Origin: Candidatus Eiseniibacteriota bacterium
GTDB taxonomy: Bacteria; Arandabacterota; Arandabacteria; Arandabacterales; Arandabacteraceae
Direction of reading: 5' to 3'
DNA length: 10,014 nucleotides
NCBI GenBank assembly: GCA_030592245.1
Contig: JAUVJV010000042.1
Span: 1-10,014, forward strand
Notes under the pieces: model-generated
The model's database searches: none
Seen by the model: only the letters and a program-made list of their open reading frames with translations
Told to the model about the DNA's origin: nothing
Program-made: the position numbers and the translations under genes
In this document: positions 1 through 7,212 of the stretch, in pieces
How the letters are laid out: each line of letters begins with the position of its first letter
How positions within the stretch are numbered: the stretch's first letter is position 1

Positions 1-849
1 ACAGAACTCATGCTGAGAAAAGAAGGTGGTGTTTACGACCTGGAGTGGCAATACCACATGCAGATAGGTCGTCAAAACGAGCTCGAGCTTCAGCGGGACG
101 AGGTGAGGAGCCGCAGGTTAGCTGAAGAGAAGAAGCTCTTCCTGGTGAGGGAGAGAATCTCAGAGGATCCGGAGCTGCTGGTGCCTTTCTCAGAGTTTTT
201 CCGGGACCGGCTCGGATCCCAGATGTTGGGGGAGTATTGGGGATTGCGAAAGGAAAGGGATGAAAAGGCGGCTTTCCTTACGGAAACCAATCCCCGTGTG
301 AGGATGCTGGATGACAGAATTGCCAGAATGGAAGGTAGATTCAAGGAGGAAGTTGAGAGGAGAATGAGGGACAGGGAGTTCCTCCTTGAGGATCTCAAGG
401 CTGAGGAAATGGGCTTTCAGGTTTCAATTGACGCGATCACCGATAACTTGCGCGAGACACCCGACGTGGTTGCTCAGATCACGCATATCCAGAAAGAGAT
501 ACGCTACACCTACCTGCACTATGAGAAGCTCCTTGAGAAAATGCTTGATTCGATGTCTTCGGAGGTTGACGACATAAGGCTCTCCAACGCCAAGATCATA
601 AGCCCGGCCGTGTTTCAGCGGAGCGCGGCGGGGCAGATGCAGACTGTGTACGTTTTCTTTTCCATATTGCTGGGGATCTCTCTCGGCATAGGCTTTGGCT
701 TTCTGCTGGAGAATATGGATCATTCGGTGCGCTCGGCCTCGGATGTTGAAGATGATCTGGGTATTGCGCTTCTGGGCTCGGTGCCCGAGAGCCGCGAGAT
801 GCCCAATCTGACCAGGCGAGTCGACGTGACCTTTGGGAAGAAATCCTAG
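1..849 (+). CDS. Wzz/Wzc-type polysaccharide chain-length determinant (5'-truncated)
   Basis: The reading frame is open from the first base, so the start lies outside the window; 282 C-terminal residues are visible. The first ~180 visible residues are charged and heptad-like, rich in E, K, R and L, as expected for the periplasmic coiled-coil arm of polysaccharide co-polymerases. A GNVR-like segment at about residues 158-205 (IQKEIRYTYLHYEKLLEKML) leads into one transmembrane helix at about 215-236. After it comes the family's cytoplasmic signature (D-H-S-V-R at ~240-244, then a DVEDDLGIALLGSVP stretch). The proline-rich motif usually found just before the last membrane helix is not recognisable; the segment reads SPAVFQRSAAGQMQ. 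The protein ends without a fused kinase domain, and the partner ATPase is the next gene, 12 bases downstream behind a GAGGG ribosome site. Expected role: inner-membrane oligomer setting the length of the exported polysaccharide. The family call is secure; the subtype is not. Confidence 0.87.
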   Translation, partial: TELMLRKEGGVYDLEWQYHMQIGRQNELELQRDEVRSRRLAEEKKLFLVRERISEDPELLVPFSEFFRDRLGSQMLGEYWGLRKERDEKAAFLTETNPRVRMLDDRIARMEGRFKEEVERRMRDREFLLEDLKAEEMGFQVSIDAITDNLRETPDVVAQITHIQKEIRYTYLHYEKLLEKMLDSMSSEVDDIRLSNAKIISPAVFQRSAAGQMQTVYVFFSILLGISLGIGFGFLLENMDHSVRSASDVEDDLGIALLGSVPESREMPNLTRRVDVTFGKKS

Positions 850-861
850 TGAGGGCTTAGC

Positions 862-1551
862 ATGGAATCCGCAAACGAAAAGAGCACGGAGGAACCCCGG
901 AAGACCGATCCTGCCCACACCGTGAGGGATCAGGACGCATTCCACTACTACAGGGGACTGATCGGGCAGATAGAGATAGCTCTGCCTCAGCACTCATCGA
1001 GGGTCCTTCTTATCTCGAGTTCCATACGTGGTGAAGGGACGACCGAGGTGGTCGTGGGGCTGGGACTTACGCTGGCTGCGGCGATGGGCAGGAAGACCGC
1101 GGTGATCGATTGCAATACAACGAACCCCGACATCCACAGGAGATTCGGGGTGTCCGATGTGGGATTAGATGAGCATCTCAAGGGCCGGCTCTCGCTCGAA
1201 CGGGCCCTTCTGAATACGACTGTCCATAATCTGTATGTCATGCCACTCGGAGCTGGCCTGACATCCCTGGCCTCGCTTGACAGGGGTGATTTCCAGGCTC
1301 TGGTCGCCAAGCTCAGGGAAACGTTTGATTATGTCCTGATCGATAGTCCGGCACTTGGAGTCAACCCGGAGGCCTCGATGCTTTGTGACATGGTAGATTC
1401 CGTGGTGCTTGTCGTCAGGCATGGCGGCACGCGCAGGGAAGTGGTCAGGCGAACAAAGGACCTGGTGGAGAGAGCTGGCGGCAGGATACTCGGGGTGGTC
1501 TTGAACAAGAGGAAGTTTCCCATCCCTGAGTTCCTATATAAAAGACTCTGA
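862..1551 (+). CDS. CpsD/CapB-type BY-kinase/ParA-like ATPase homologue with degenerate Walker A
   Basis: This 229-residue protein has the size and layout of the cytoplasmic partner of a chain-length determinant (CpsD, CapB, or the kinase half of Wzc). The Walker A region at residues 50-62 reads LISSSIRGEGTTE where active relatives have GEGK[ST][ST]; the nucleotide-binding lysine is Thr60. Walker A' at 81-89 reads VIDCNTTNP instead of the usual D-x-D-x-R-x-P, so Asp83 is kept while the second Asp and the Arg are Asn85 and Thr87. Walker B (DYVLIDSPA, Asp161) is intact. The C-terminus (FLYKRL) has a single tyrosine and no tyrosine cluster. Secondary-structure pattern and length are otherwise normal and the frame is undamaged, so this is a diverged gene and not a pseudogene. 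A plausible role is a regulatory, non-kinase or weakly ATP-binding partner of gene 1. An alternative is an active ATPase of a subfamily with a variant P-loop. The ATG start follows GAGGG at a spacing of 6. Confidence 0.85.
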   Translation: MESANEKSTEEPRKTDPAHTVRDQDAFHYYRGLIGQIEIALPQHSSRVLLISSSIRGEGTTEVVVGLGLTLAAAMGRKTAVIDCNTTNPDIHRRFGVSDVGLDEHLKGRLSLERALLNTTVHNLYVMPLGAGLTSLASLDRGDFQALVAKLRETFDYVLIDSPALGVNPEASMLCDMVDSVVLVVRHGGTRREVVRRTKDLVERAGGRILGVVLNKRKFPIPEFLYKRL

Positions 1552-1565
1552 CGGTGCTCCTGGAC

Positions 1566-1574
1566 GGGGAGGGG
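1566..1574 (+). promoter_or_regulatory. Purine-rich ribosome binding site for the GT39 gene
   Basis: GGGGAGGGG lies 6 bases before a TTG codon at 1581. The earlier in-frame GTG at 1554 has no Shine-Dalgarno-like sequence in front of it, so this site favours the TTG start. Confidence 0.5.
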
Positions 1575-1580
1575 CAACAC

Positions 1581-3092
1581 TTGCAAGACACCACTGGCTT
1601 GAGACAAACCGGTGGAAAGGTACTCACCTTTCTGCTCGTTGCAATAGTGATCGGTCTGGGATTGCGATTCGTCGGCCTGGGGCGCCAGAGCCTATGGGTG
1701 GATGAGATGCTTACTCTCAGCAATGCGTATGTCGGCCAGGAACTCAAGGCATCGCACATCTTCGGGAATCTCCAGGGACCTCTCATCTCGCTTATTATGC
1801 ACGCGTGGGCCGGTGTCAGCTGGAACGAGGCATATCTCCGGATTCCCTTTGCGGTTGCCGGAACGCTCACCGTCCTGGCGGCGTTTGTGCTGACCAGGTT
1901 TCTCGCGGGGTTCTGGACGGCACTCAATACAGCTTTTGTCCTGGCTCTTTCCCCGGTGCTGCTCTGGTATTCCCAGGAAATCAGGGGCTACGTGTTCGTG
2001 CTGCTATTCACCGTTCTGATGACCTACTTTCTGGTTCGATGGATAGACCGGCGGGAGGGCAAGAGCCTGATATGGTACGGGGTGTTTGCCTTTGCCGCGC
2101 TGGTATCGAACCTCAGCGCCGTGTTCATCATGGCAGCTCATTTCCTCTACCTGCTGCTGGTGCCCGCTCGCAGACGCCTGGTCGGAAAGTGGATCGTCAT
2201 GATCCTGGTTGTGCTTCTGGTATTCTCCCCCTGGGTCCGCCAGATTGCCCTCAAGGCCAACCTGGAGAGGGTGGCCGGAGGCCAGACAGGTGAACCGCTG
2301 CGCGGCGGGGCTCCGTTTACTTTTATGGCCTTACCGTATTCTTTCTTTGTTTACAGCGTTGGATACTCCCTGGGCCCGCCGGTGCGGGATCTCCAGACAC
2401 GGACCGGCCAGGCTGTAAGGGAGAATATCCACTGGATCCTCCTGACACTGGTCGTTTTTGCGGTCCCGTTTGTAGCGGGGTTCAGGAGGCTTGCGGCAGA
2501 GAACCAGGGACTGCTTATCCTGCTGCTGCTTTCCCTGGGGGTACCCCTGCTCGCCGTGTCGATCCTCTCGGTCAAAAACATCAAGGTATTCACGCCGCGC
2601 TATGCGCTTGTTTGCCTCCCGGCCTATGCGCTGATTGTCGGCCGGGGCCTGGCGGAGATCTCTCGCGGGAGACTGAAGTTTCTGAGTGTTGTCATCGCCG
2701 GCCTGCTTGGCTTGTCACTCTTCAACCACTTCCTGGTGCCTGCCTATGCCAAGGATGATGCGCGCCAGGCCTCCAGGGTCATTGTCAGCAACCTTGATGA
2801 GGGCGACACGGTCGTCGCCATTGCTGTGGCCGAGCCGCTTCGGCACTACCTCGGGAACACAATACCCGTGCATGTATTCGAGATGCGCGACCTGGAGTCG
2901 GCCGAGGCCATGGCTGCACGGTGCGCGGGAATTGCCGGTGGGGCGGACAGGGTGTGGCTGAGTCTCTGCCGCGAGTGGATTGTCGACCCGGGTGGGATTA
3001 TAGAATCCTGGTTTGAGAGCAACATGGTACCGGTTAGCTCATTCGAGTTCCCGGGACTGAGGCTGCAACTGTATGAGAGAGGGAGCGACTAG
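1581..3092 (+). CDS. GT39/ArnT-like membrane glycosyltransferase (GT-C, PMT_2 type)
   Basis: A polytopic protein of about 503 residues from TTG 1581, or 512 from GTG 1554; TTG is preferred because of its ribosome site. After a first transmembrane helix comes the GT-C first-loop motif RQSLWVDEMLT, whose Asp41-Glu42 pair is the expected catalytic/metal site. An extended loop (NLQGPLISLIMHAW) and the segment LSPVLLWYSQEIRGYVF follow, both typical of dolichyl-phosphate-mannose/ArnT-like transferases. Roughly ten or more hydrophobic segments follow. A soluble domain of ~110 residues after the last one (from YAKDDARQASRVIV, with the pattern DEGDTVVAI) matches the periplasmic C-terminal domain common in this family. 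Such enzymes use polyprenyl-phosphate sugars and glycosylate lipids, glycans or proteins on the outer face of the inner membrane. Here it could add a side sugar to the polymer. The acceptor and donor cannot be read from sequence. Its 3' end overlaps the next gene by 20 bases. Confidence 0.85.
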   Translation: MQDTTGLRQTGGKVLTFLLVAIVIGLGLRFVGLGRQSLWVDEMLTLSNAYVGQELKASHIFGNLQGPLISLIMHAWAGVSWNEAYLRIPFAVAGTLTVLAAFVLTRFLAGFWTALNTAFVLALSPVLLWYSQEIRGYVFVLLFTVLMTYFLVRWIDRREGKSLIWYGVFAFAALVSNLSAVFIMAAHFLYLLLVPARRRLVGKWIVMILVVLLVFSPWVRQIALKANLERVAGGQTGEPLRGGAPFTFMALPYSFFVYSVGYSLGPPVRDLQTRTGQAVRENIHWILLTLVVFAVPFVAGFRRLAAENQGLLILLLLSLGVPLLAVSILSVKNIKVFTPRYALVCLPAYALIVGRGLAEISRGRLKFLSVVIAGLLGLSLFNHFLVPAYAKDDARQASRVIVSNLDEGDTVVAIAVAEPLRHYLGNTIPVHVFEMRDLESAEAMAARCAGIAGGADRVWLSLCREWIVDPGGIIESWFESNMVPVSSFEFPGLRLQLYERGSD

Positions 3093-4566
3093 ATTGAAGG
3101 ACTTCGCGAGTGCGGTCAGGAGCCGCAGGCTCCCTGTCACCTTTTTCATACTCGTAGGCCTGTCCATAGTGGTCGGCGCCCTGATGGGTTACAAGTCGCC
3201 GTTGGGAAACAAGCTGATCCTCTATGTGATTGTGATCTTCAATGCTCTCATGATTACTTATCTGGTACTCCTGCGGAACATGACCTATGGAGTTATCCTC
3301 TATCTTTATGCGCTGGTGTTCCTCAACCTGTACTGGCGAATAGCTATACCGGGTCGCCTACCGGACCTGGACATTCCACGGATCACGTTCGCTTTCGTCT
3401 GGCTGATCTTCCTGCTGGAAACGGCGCTCGGGAACCGAAGACCGTTGCCCAGGACAATGATCGAAACTGCGATGCTCTGCATGGTTGGTGCGCTTCTCTT
3501 CTCCATGCTATTCATGGGGCAGTTCCAGGTCAGGATCTTCCTCAACGGGTTCGCCATTCCTTATGCCATGTTCGTATTGTGCAAGAACGTCTTCGAGCGA
3601 CGGGAGGATGTTAACAGGTTCCTTTACCTGTTTGCAGTCCCTCTGGCCGTCTATTTCCCTGTGAACCACTTCTTCGAACATCTCAAGATGCGCAGTTTTG
3701 TATTCCCCAGGTACATCCTGGATCCCCAGGTCGCCGGTCAGGCTGTCCACTGGGGCGCGAGGACTCTGGGCGTGTTCCTCCAGCCGGTTGTCACCGGAAT
3801 GGCCTTGGTTTCGATGTTCCTGCTTGCCCTGTACGCCCTGTCGAGGTCGAGGGGGGCTCTGCCGAGAATCATGGCCTGGGTCCTGGTGGCAATAACTCCC
3901 ATTGCCGTGTTTTTGTCTCTGGCAAGGTCGGTCTACACGGGATTTGCGGTGGCGATGATTGTTCTCCTGCTCTTCTCCAAGAAACTCAAGGTTTACGCTT
4001 TCACAATTCTTATCTGCGCCGCGCTGGTTGTGATGGCAAACTGGTCCGATGTGAAGACAGAGAATCGAGAGGCAGGAGGATTGGCGACTGCGGAAACGGG
4101 TCGATCGAGGCTCGTGCTTTTGGAGGCTTCTCTCAATATGTTTGTGGACCATCCCTTCACCGGGGTCGGCTTCCATGACTTTGAGGCCCACTCACGGCCC
4201 TACATTAGACAAGTCCGGACCACGCTGCTCGGGGCAAGGGAGTCCTGGATGGGGAAGACTCTCAAACAGCATAACCACTTCCTCAATACGATGACCGAGC
4301 TTGGCCTGATGGGTCTGATACCCGAGCTATTGATTTTCTACTTCCTGTTCAAGATCCTGCTCAAGGCGCGCAAGGTACATGACGGCGCGATTGACCACGA
4401 CTTCGTTGTGGTGGTCTGGGCTGTCATCGCGGGGTACCTGACCAATGCCATGTTCATGGAACCAAGATTTTACGAGTTTATGAGTGTCCTGCCCTTCATG
4501 CTGGCAGGCATCGTGGTAGGCAGCTACCAGAGAAAACAACTGGGCAACAGCCTTAGCCCGAATTGA
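3073..4566 (+). CDS. O-antigen ligase/polymerase family membrane protein (Wzy/WaaL type)
   Basis: A 497-residue protein with about a dozen hydrophobic helices and the landmarks of the Wzy_C superfamily. These are the helix-end motif FLSLARSVYTG with Arg285; a large periplasmic loop beginning GRSRLVLLEASLNMF, then DHPFTGVGFHDFE; and the conserved histidine segment QHNHFLNTMTELGLMG (His400, His402) leading into the next helix. In this superfamily the loop arginines and histidine act on undecaprenyl-diphosphate-linked glycans, joining repeat units (Wzy) or transferring them to an acceptor (WaaL and related ligases). Neighbouring chain-length and initiating-transferase genes favour a polymerase, but sequence alone does not separate the two roles. 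The ATG at 3073 has a modest TGAGG site 10 bases upstream. A TTG at 3094, preceded by GAGGGAG at a spacing of 8 and one base after the previous stop, is a credible alternative start that would remove seven residues. Confidence 0.87.
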   Translation: MREGATRLKDFASAVRSRRLPVTFFILVGLSIVVGALMGYKSPLGNKLILYVIVIFNALMITYLVLLRNMTYGVILYLYALVFLNLYWRIAIPGRLPDLDIPRITFAFVWLIFLLETALGNRRPLPRTMIETAMLCMVGALLFSMLFMGQFQVRIFLNGFAIPYAMFVLCKNVFERREDVNRFLYLFAVPLAVYFPVNHFFEHLKMRSFVFPRYILDPQVAGQAVHWGARTLGVFLQPVVTGMALVSMFLLALYALSRSRGALPRIMAWVLVAITPIAVFLSLARSVYTGFAVAMIVLLLFSKKLKVYAFTILICAALVVMANWSDVKTENREAGGLATAETGRSRLVLLEASLNMFVDHPFTGVGFHDFEAHSRPYIRQVRTTLLGARESWMGKTLKQHNHFLNTMTELGLMGLIPELLIFYFLFKILLKARKVHDGAIDHDFVVVVWAVIAGYLTNAMFMEPRFYEFMSVLPFMLAGIVVGSYQRKQLGNSLSPN

Positions 4567-4572
4567 AAGGAG
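4566..4572 (+). promoter_or_regulatory. Ribosome binding site deciding the aminotransferase start
   Basis: AAAGGAG begins on the last base of the preceding stop codon and sits 8 bases before GTG 4581. This supports GTG 4581 over the upstream in-frame TTG at 4563, which would place the site inside the coding region. Confidence 0.7.
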
Positions 4573-4580
4573 TTCAGCAC

Positions 4581-5681
4581 GTGAAGGTGCCGTTTGTTGA
4601 TCTGAAATCCCAGTACCAGAGCATAAAGGATGAGGTTGATTCCGAGATTATGAATGTCGTCGGAGATTGCGCTTTTGTCGGAGGCCCGTACGTGCAGCGC
4701 TTCGAGGAAGCGTTCGCAGAGTACTGCGGAGCGAAGTACGCCGTGGGCGTGAGCTCCGGTACTTCTGCGCTGCACCTGGCGTTGATGGCGATGGGCGTGG
4801 GCTCAGGCGACAAGGTGATCACGGCGGCCAATACTTTCATAGCCACGGCTGAGGCCGTGACTCATGCAGGGGCAAGCGTGGACCTCGTCGACTGTGATGC
4901 GGCGAGTTTCAACATGGATCCCGCGCTTATCGAGAAGGCCATCACGGATAAGACCAGGGCAATCATCCCTGTTCACCTTTATGGCCAGGCCGCCGATATG
5001 GACGCGGTCCTGGAAGTCGCCAGGAAGCACAATCTGCTGGTACTCGAAGACGCGGCCCAGGCCCAGGGCGCGAAGTACAAGGACAGGAGGACGGGGTCGA
5101 TGGGTGACGCCGCGGCCTTTAGCTTCTACCCGGCGAAGAACCTGGGCGCCTATGGCGACGCCGGCATTGTGGTGACCAATAGCAGGGAAATAGCCGACCA
5201 TGTCAGGATGCTCGCCAATCACGGCAGGAGAACAGGCACCGACCACGCGGTTGAGGGCTACAATGCCAGGCTGGATGGCATTCAAGGAGCGGTGCTCGGC
5301 GTCAAGCTGCCGAAGCTTGATGGCTGGAACGAGAAGAGACGTCAAGCCGCCGGGCGGTATGATGAACTCTTGAAGGGGCTGGACATAGCCACCCCCGAAG
5401 CCATGCCTTATGCCATGCACATTTACCACCTGTATGTGATCAGAGTGAAAAACAGGGACAAGGTGAAGGAGGCCATGGGAGAGAAGGGTGTCGGGTGCGG
5501 TATGCACTATCCCATCCCCATCCACTTGCTCGATGCCTACAAGTATCTCGAGAAGCCCGCGGGCTCCTATCCGGTGACCGAGGAAATAGCGAATGAGCTT
5601 CTGTCGCTTCCGATGTTCCCGGAGATAACCGGCGAGCAGCAAAAGTACGTGGCGGACTGCCTGGGACAGGTTCTGGGCTAG
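4581..5681 (+). CDS. DegT/DnrJ/EryC1/StrS PLP-dependent sugar aminotransferase (WlbC/WbpE-like)
   Basis: This 366-residue protein has the full length of the sugar aminotransferase family. It opens with VPFVDLKSQYQ, the usual N-terminal signature. The phosphate-binding segment GVSSGTSALHLAL is at ~56-68, and EDAAQAQGA with Asp157 and Gln160 contacts the pyridine ring. The internal-aldimine lysine is Lys186 in SFYPAKNLGAYGDAG. The motif GYNARLDGIQGAVL follows, then the C-terminal substrate-binding region with H-x-Y-H-L-Y. It transfers an amino group, normally from glutamate, to a ketosugar nucleotide. Together with the Gfo/Idh/MocA dehydrogenase and hexapeptide acyltransferase downstream, the best-fitting reaction is amination of a 3-keto UDP-GlcNAc or UDP-GlcNAcA intermediate, as done by WlbC/WbpE. 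A 4-amination such as in perosamine or viosamine pathways is the main alternative. GTG 4581 is chosen over TTG 4563 because AAAGGAG lies 8 bases upstream. The stop is immediately followed by the next ATG. Confidence 0.93.
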   Translation: MKVPFVDLKSQYQSIKDEVDSEIMNVVGDCAFVGGPYVQRFEEAFAEYCGAKYAVGVSSGTSALHLALMAMGVGSGDKVITAANTFIATAEAVTHAGASVDLVDCDAASFNMDPALIEKAITDKTRAIIPVHLYGQAADMDAVLEVARKHNLLVLEDAAQAQGAKYKDRRTGSMGDAAAFSFYPAKNLGAYGDAGIVVTNSREIADHVRMLANHGRRTGTDHAVEGYNARLDGIQGAVLGVKLPKLDGWNEKRRQAAGRYDELLKGLDIATPEAMPYAMHIYHLYVIRVKNRDKVKEAMGEKGVGCGMHYPIPIHLLDAYKYLEKPAGSYPVTEEIANELLSLPMFPEITGEQQKYVADCLGQVLG

Positions 5682-7211
5682 ATGAGGAATATGAAACCGG
5701 CGGAAACACTAGATGTCAGAAAGCCCGGGGTGAGTTCTCACCCCCGGAGCGATTCGAGGGGGAGGAGCATCCTCACACGGGGATGGGTCCTCTGGCTGAT
5801 CGATGTCTGCTGCATAGCGGTTGCTCTTTATGCCGGCTACTGGCTGAGGGTGGGTTCGGGTCTCTTCGGTGCAACGGCTCCGGTGGGGCTCACCCGCTCT
5901 GTCGCCCTCATTGGCATCAGTCTGGGGTGGACCGCGATTTTCGCCGTTGAGGGCCTCTACAGGCGCGTGAGAGTGCTTGCCGGCCTGGACCAGGTCCTGT
6001 CCATAGGAAAAAGCGTGAGCCTCGGGTTTTTGCTCCTCCTGGGACTTTCCTTTGTGTGGAAGAAGCATTACTTTGTTGAGACCCGGCTGATAGTGGCCTT
6101 CGGATGGGCCTTCAGTATCATCCTGATCTCGCTGGTGCGGGTCGGACTGATCCGGGCCTTCGTGCGCGGCAGGATACGGCATCCGGGGTCGGTCAGGCGT
6201 GCGGTCGTTGTTGGCGCGATACCGTTTGCCCGGCGCTTTATCGGGGATAAGATGCTGGCCAATAACGGGCATCGCGTGGTGGGATTCGTTGAGACAAGGG
6301 ACGGAGAAATTGCGGCCGATCTTGGGCCCGAGTACGTGCTGGGGAGGATACACGCCCTGGATGACATCGTGAACAAGCATGAAATAGAGGAGATCTTTCT
6401 GCCGATCGGCCTGCTTGAGAACCGTGGTTGTTTCGGTATAGTCTCCCGGTGTTCCCGGACGGGCCTGCCCGTCAAGCTGGTGTCCGACATCTTTGAGATC
6501 CTCATGCCCGACGAGCCCAAGGAGCGGGTAGACGGTCTGCCCAAGATAGGATTCGGCGAACCTGCCCTCAAAGGGGCGGGCGTCGTGGTCAAACGACTGC
6601 TGGATCTCGTGATCTCCTCCGTGGTGGTCTTCGTTTTCTCGCCGCTGCTCCTCTTGATCGCGTTCCTGGTCAAGGTCCTGTCGCCGGGCCCGGTCTTCTT
6701 CAGGCAGATCAGGGCCGGGCACAATGGCACCCCCTTCACCTTCTATAAGTTCCGGACCATGAGCCATGATACGGATGACACGCTGCACAGGGAATACGCG
6801 ACCAACTTTATCGGAGGCAAGGAGCTGAGGCTCCGGGATGAACAGAACGACAGCGAGGTCTACAAGATGCCCGATGACCCGCGGGTCACGTCGATAGGGA
6901 AGATCCTGAGAAGGACCAGTCTGGATGAGCTGCCGCAGCTGTTTAATGTCCTCAAAGGGGACATGAGCCTGGTCGGCCCCAGGCCGCCCATAGCATATGA
7001 ACTCGTGATCTATAAGGAATGGCACAAGCGGAGGCTCAAGGCCAAGCCGGGTATCACCGGGCTCTGGCAGGTCAGTGGCCGCTCGAGCGTTCCCTTCCAT
7101 GACATGGTGCTGCTGGATCTTTACTATATCAACCGGTGGAGCCTGTCGCTGGATATAGAGATTGTTCTCAAAACGATTCCTGTTGTTCTATCTGGGAAAG
7201 GAGCTTATTGA
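5682..7211 (+). CDS. Undecaprenyl-phosphate sugar-phosphate transferase (WbaP/WcaJ-type initiating enzyme)
   Basis: The 509 residues comprise a short cytoplasmic N-terminus, transmembrane helices between about residues 35 and 160, and a Rossmann-like CoA-binding-type domain from about 165 (RRAVVVGAIPFARRF) to 300. A further hydrophobic segment follows at about 307-330 (KRLLDLVISSVVVFVFSPLL), then the catalytic bacterial sugar transferase domain. That domain has all its landmarks: SPGPVFFRQIRAGHNG (~331-346), YKFRTM (~355-360), SLDELPQLFNVLKGDMSLVGPRPP (~412-435), KPGITGLWQVSGRS and a C-terminal LSGKGAY. Such enzymes move a hexose-1-phosphate (glucose, galactose or an N-acetyl sugar) from a UDP donor to undecaprenyl phosphate, starting each repeat unit at the cytoplasmic face. 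The exact sugar is not predictable here. The start directly abuts the previous stop and has only a weak AGG upstream, suggesting translational coupling. A GC-rich hairpin covers codons 15-22. Another in-frame ATG is three codons downstream. Confidence 0.94.
   Translation: MRNMKPAETLDVRKPGVSSHPRSDSRGRSILTRGWVLWLIDVCCIAVALYAGYWLRVGSGLFGATAPVGLTRSVALIGISLGWTAIFAVEGLYRRVRVLAGLDQVLSIGKSVSLGFLLLLGLSFVWKKHYFVETRLIVAFGWAFSIILISLVRVGLIRAFVRGRIRHPGSVRRAVVVGAIPFARRFIGDKMLANNGHRVVGFVETRDGEIAADLGPEYVLGRIHALDDIVNKHEIEEIFLPIGLLENRGCFGIVSRCSRTGLPVKLVSDIFEILMPDEPKERVDGLPKIGFGEPALKGAGVVVKRLLDLVISSVVVFVFSPLLLLIAFLVKVLSPGPVFFRQIRAGHNGTPFTFYKFRTMSHDTDDTLHREYATNFIGGKELRLRDEQNDSEVYKMPDDPRVTSIGKILRRTSLDELPQLFNVLKGDMSLVGPRPPIAYELVIYKEWHKRRLKAKPGITGLWQVSGRSSVPFHDMVLLDLYYINRWSLSLDIEIVLKTIPVVLSGKGAY
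5725..5747 (+). other. GC-rich inverted repeat near the 5' end of the initiating transferase gene
   Basis: The left arm 5725-5733 (CCGGGGTGA) pairs with the right arm 5738-5747 (TCACCCCCGG), with one bulged C at 5745 and a GTTC loop, giving nine base pairs, seven of them G-C. It lies about 43 bases inside the coding region. No T-run follows, so it is not an intrinsic terminator. It could slow or tune translation or protect the transcript, but it may be a by-product of the coded residues. Confidence 0.5.
7197..7203 (+). promoter_or_regulatory. Ribosome binding site deciding the Gfo/Idh/MocA start
   Basis: AAAGGAG lies inside the last codons of the preceding gene, 9 bases before ATG 7213, and is the same heptamer used before GTG 4581. 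It rules out the longer in-frame reading from GTG 7162, which would run 50 bases into the upstream gene. Confidence 0.75.
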
Positions 7212-7212
7212 G

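Noticed and set aside
862..1551. Gene 2 as a pseudogene because of the lost Walker A lysine
   Set aside because: Length, frame, Walker B and spacing to neighbours are all normal and there is no stop or frameshift, so divergence with retained function is more likely than decay.
3508..4191. A 227-codon minus-strand open frame opposite the O-antigen ligase/polymerase gene
   Set aside because: Its composition is that of the complement of hydrophobic codons (rich in H, Q, E, R), with no domain, so it is a shadow of the membrane protein gene.
4803..5642. A 279-codon minus-strand open frame opposite the aminotransferase gene
   Set aside because: The plus-strand protein has an unambiguous PLP fold with Lys186. 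The opposite frame shows no motif and no convincing ribosome site was seen.
6760..6890. An apparent ~40-residue insertion between YKFRTM and DDPRVTS in the initiating transferase
   Set aside because: A spacer of this kind (HREYATNFIGG...VYKMPDD) is, as far as I recall, normal for one common branch of the WbaP/WcaJ family, so it is not a novelty.
5709..7100. A 463-codon open frame on the minus strand, opposite the initiating-transferase gene
   Set aside because: It is antisense to a gene with every catalytic motif intact. Its translation is a low-complexity mix rich in H, P, R, Q and E with no recognisable domain, as expected for the mirror frame of a GC-rich gene.
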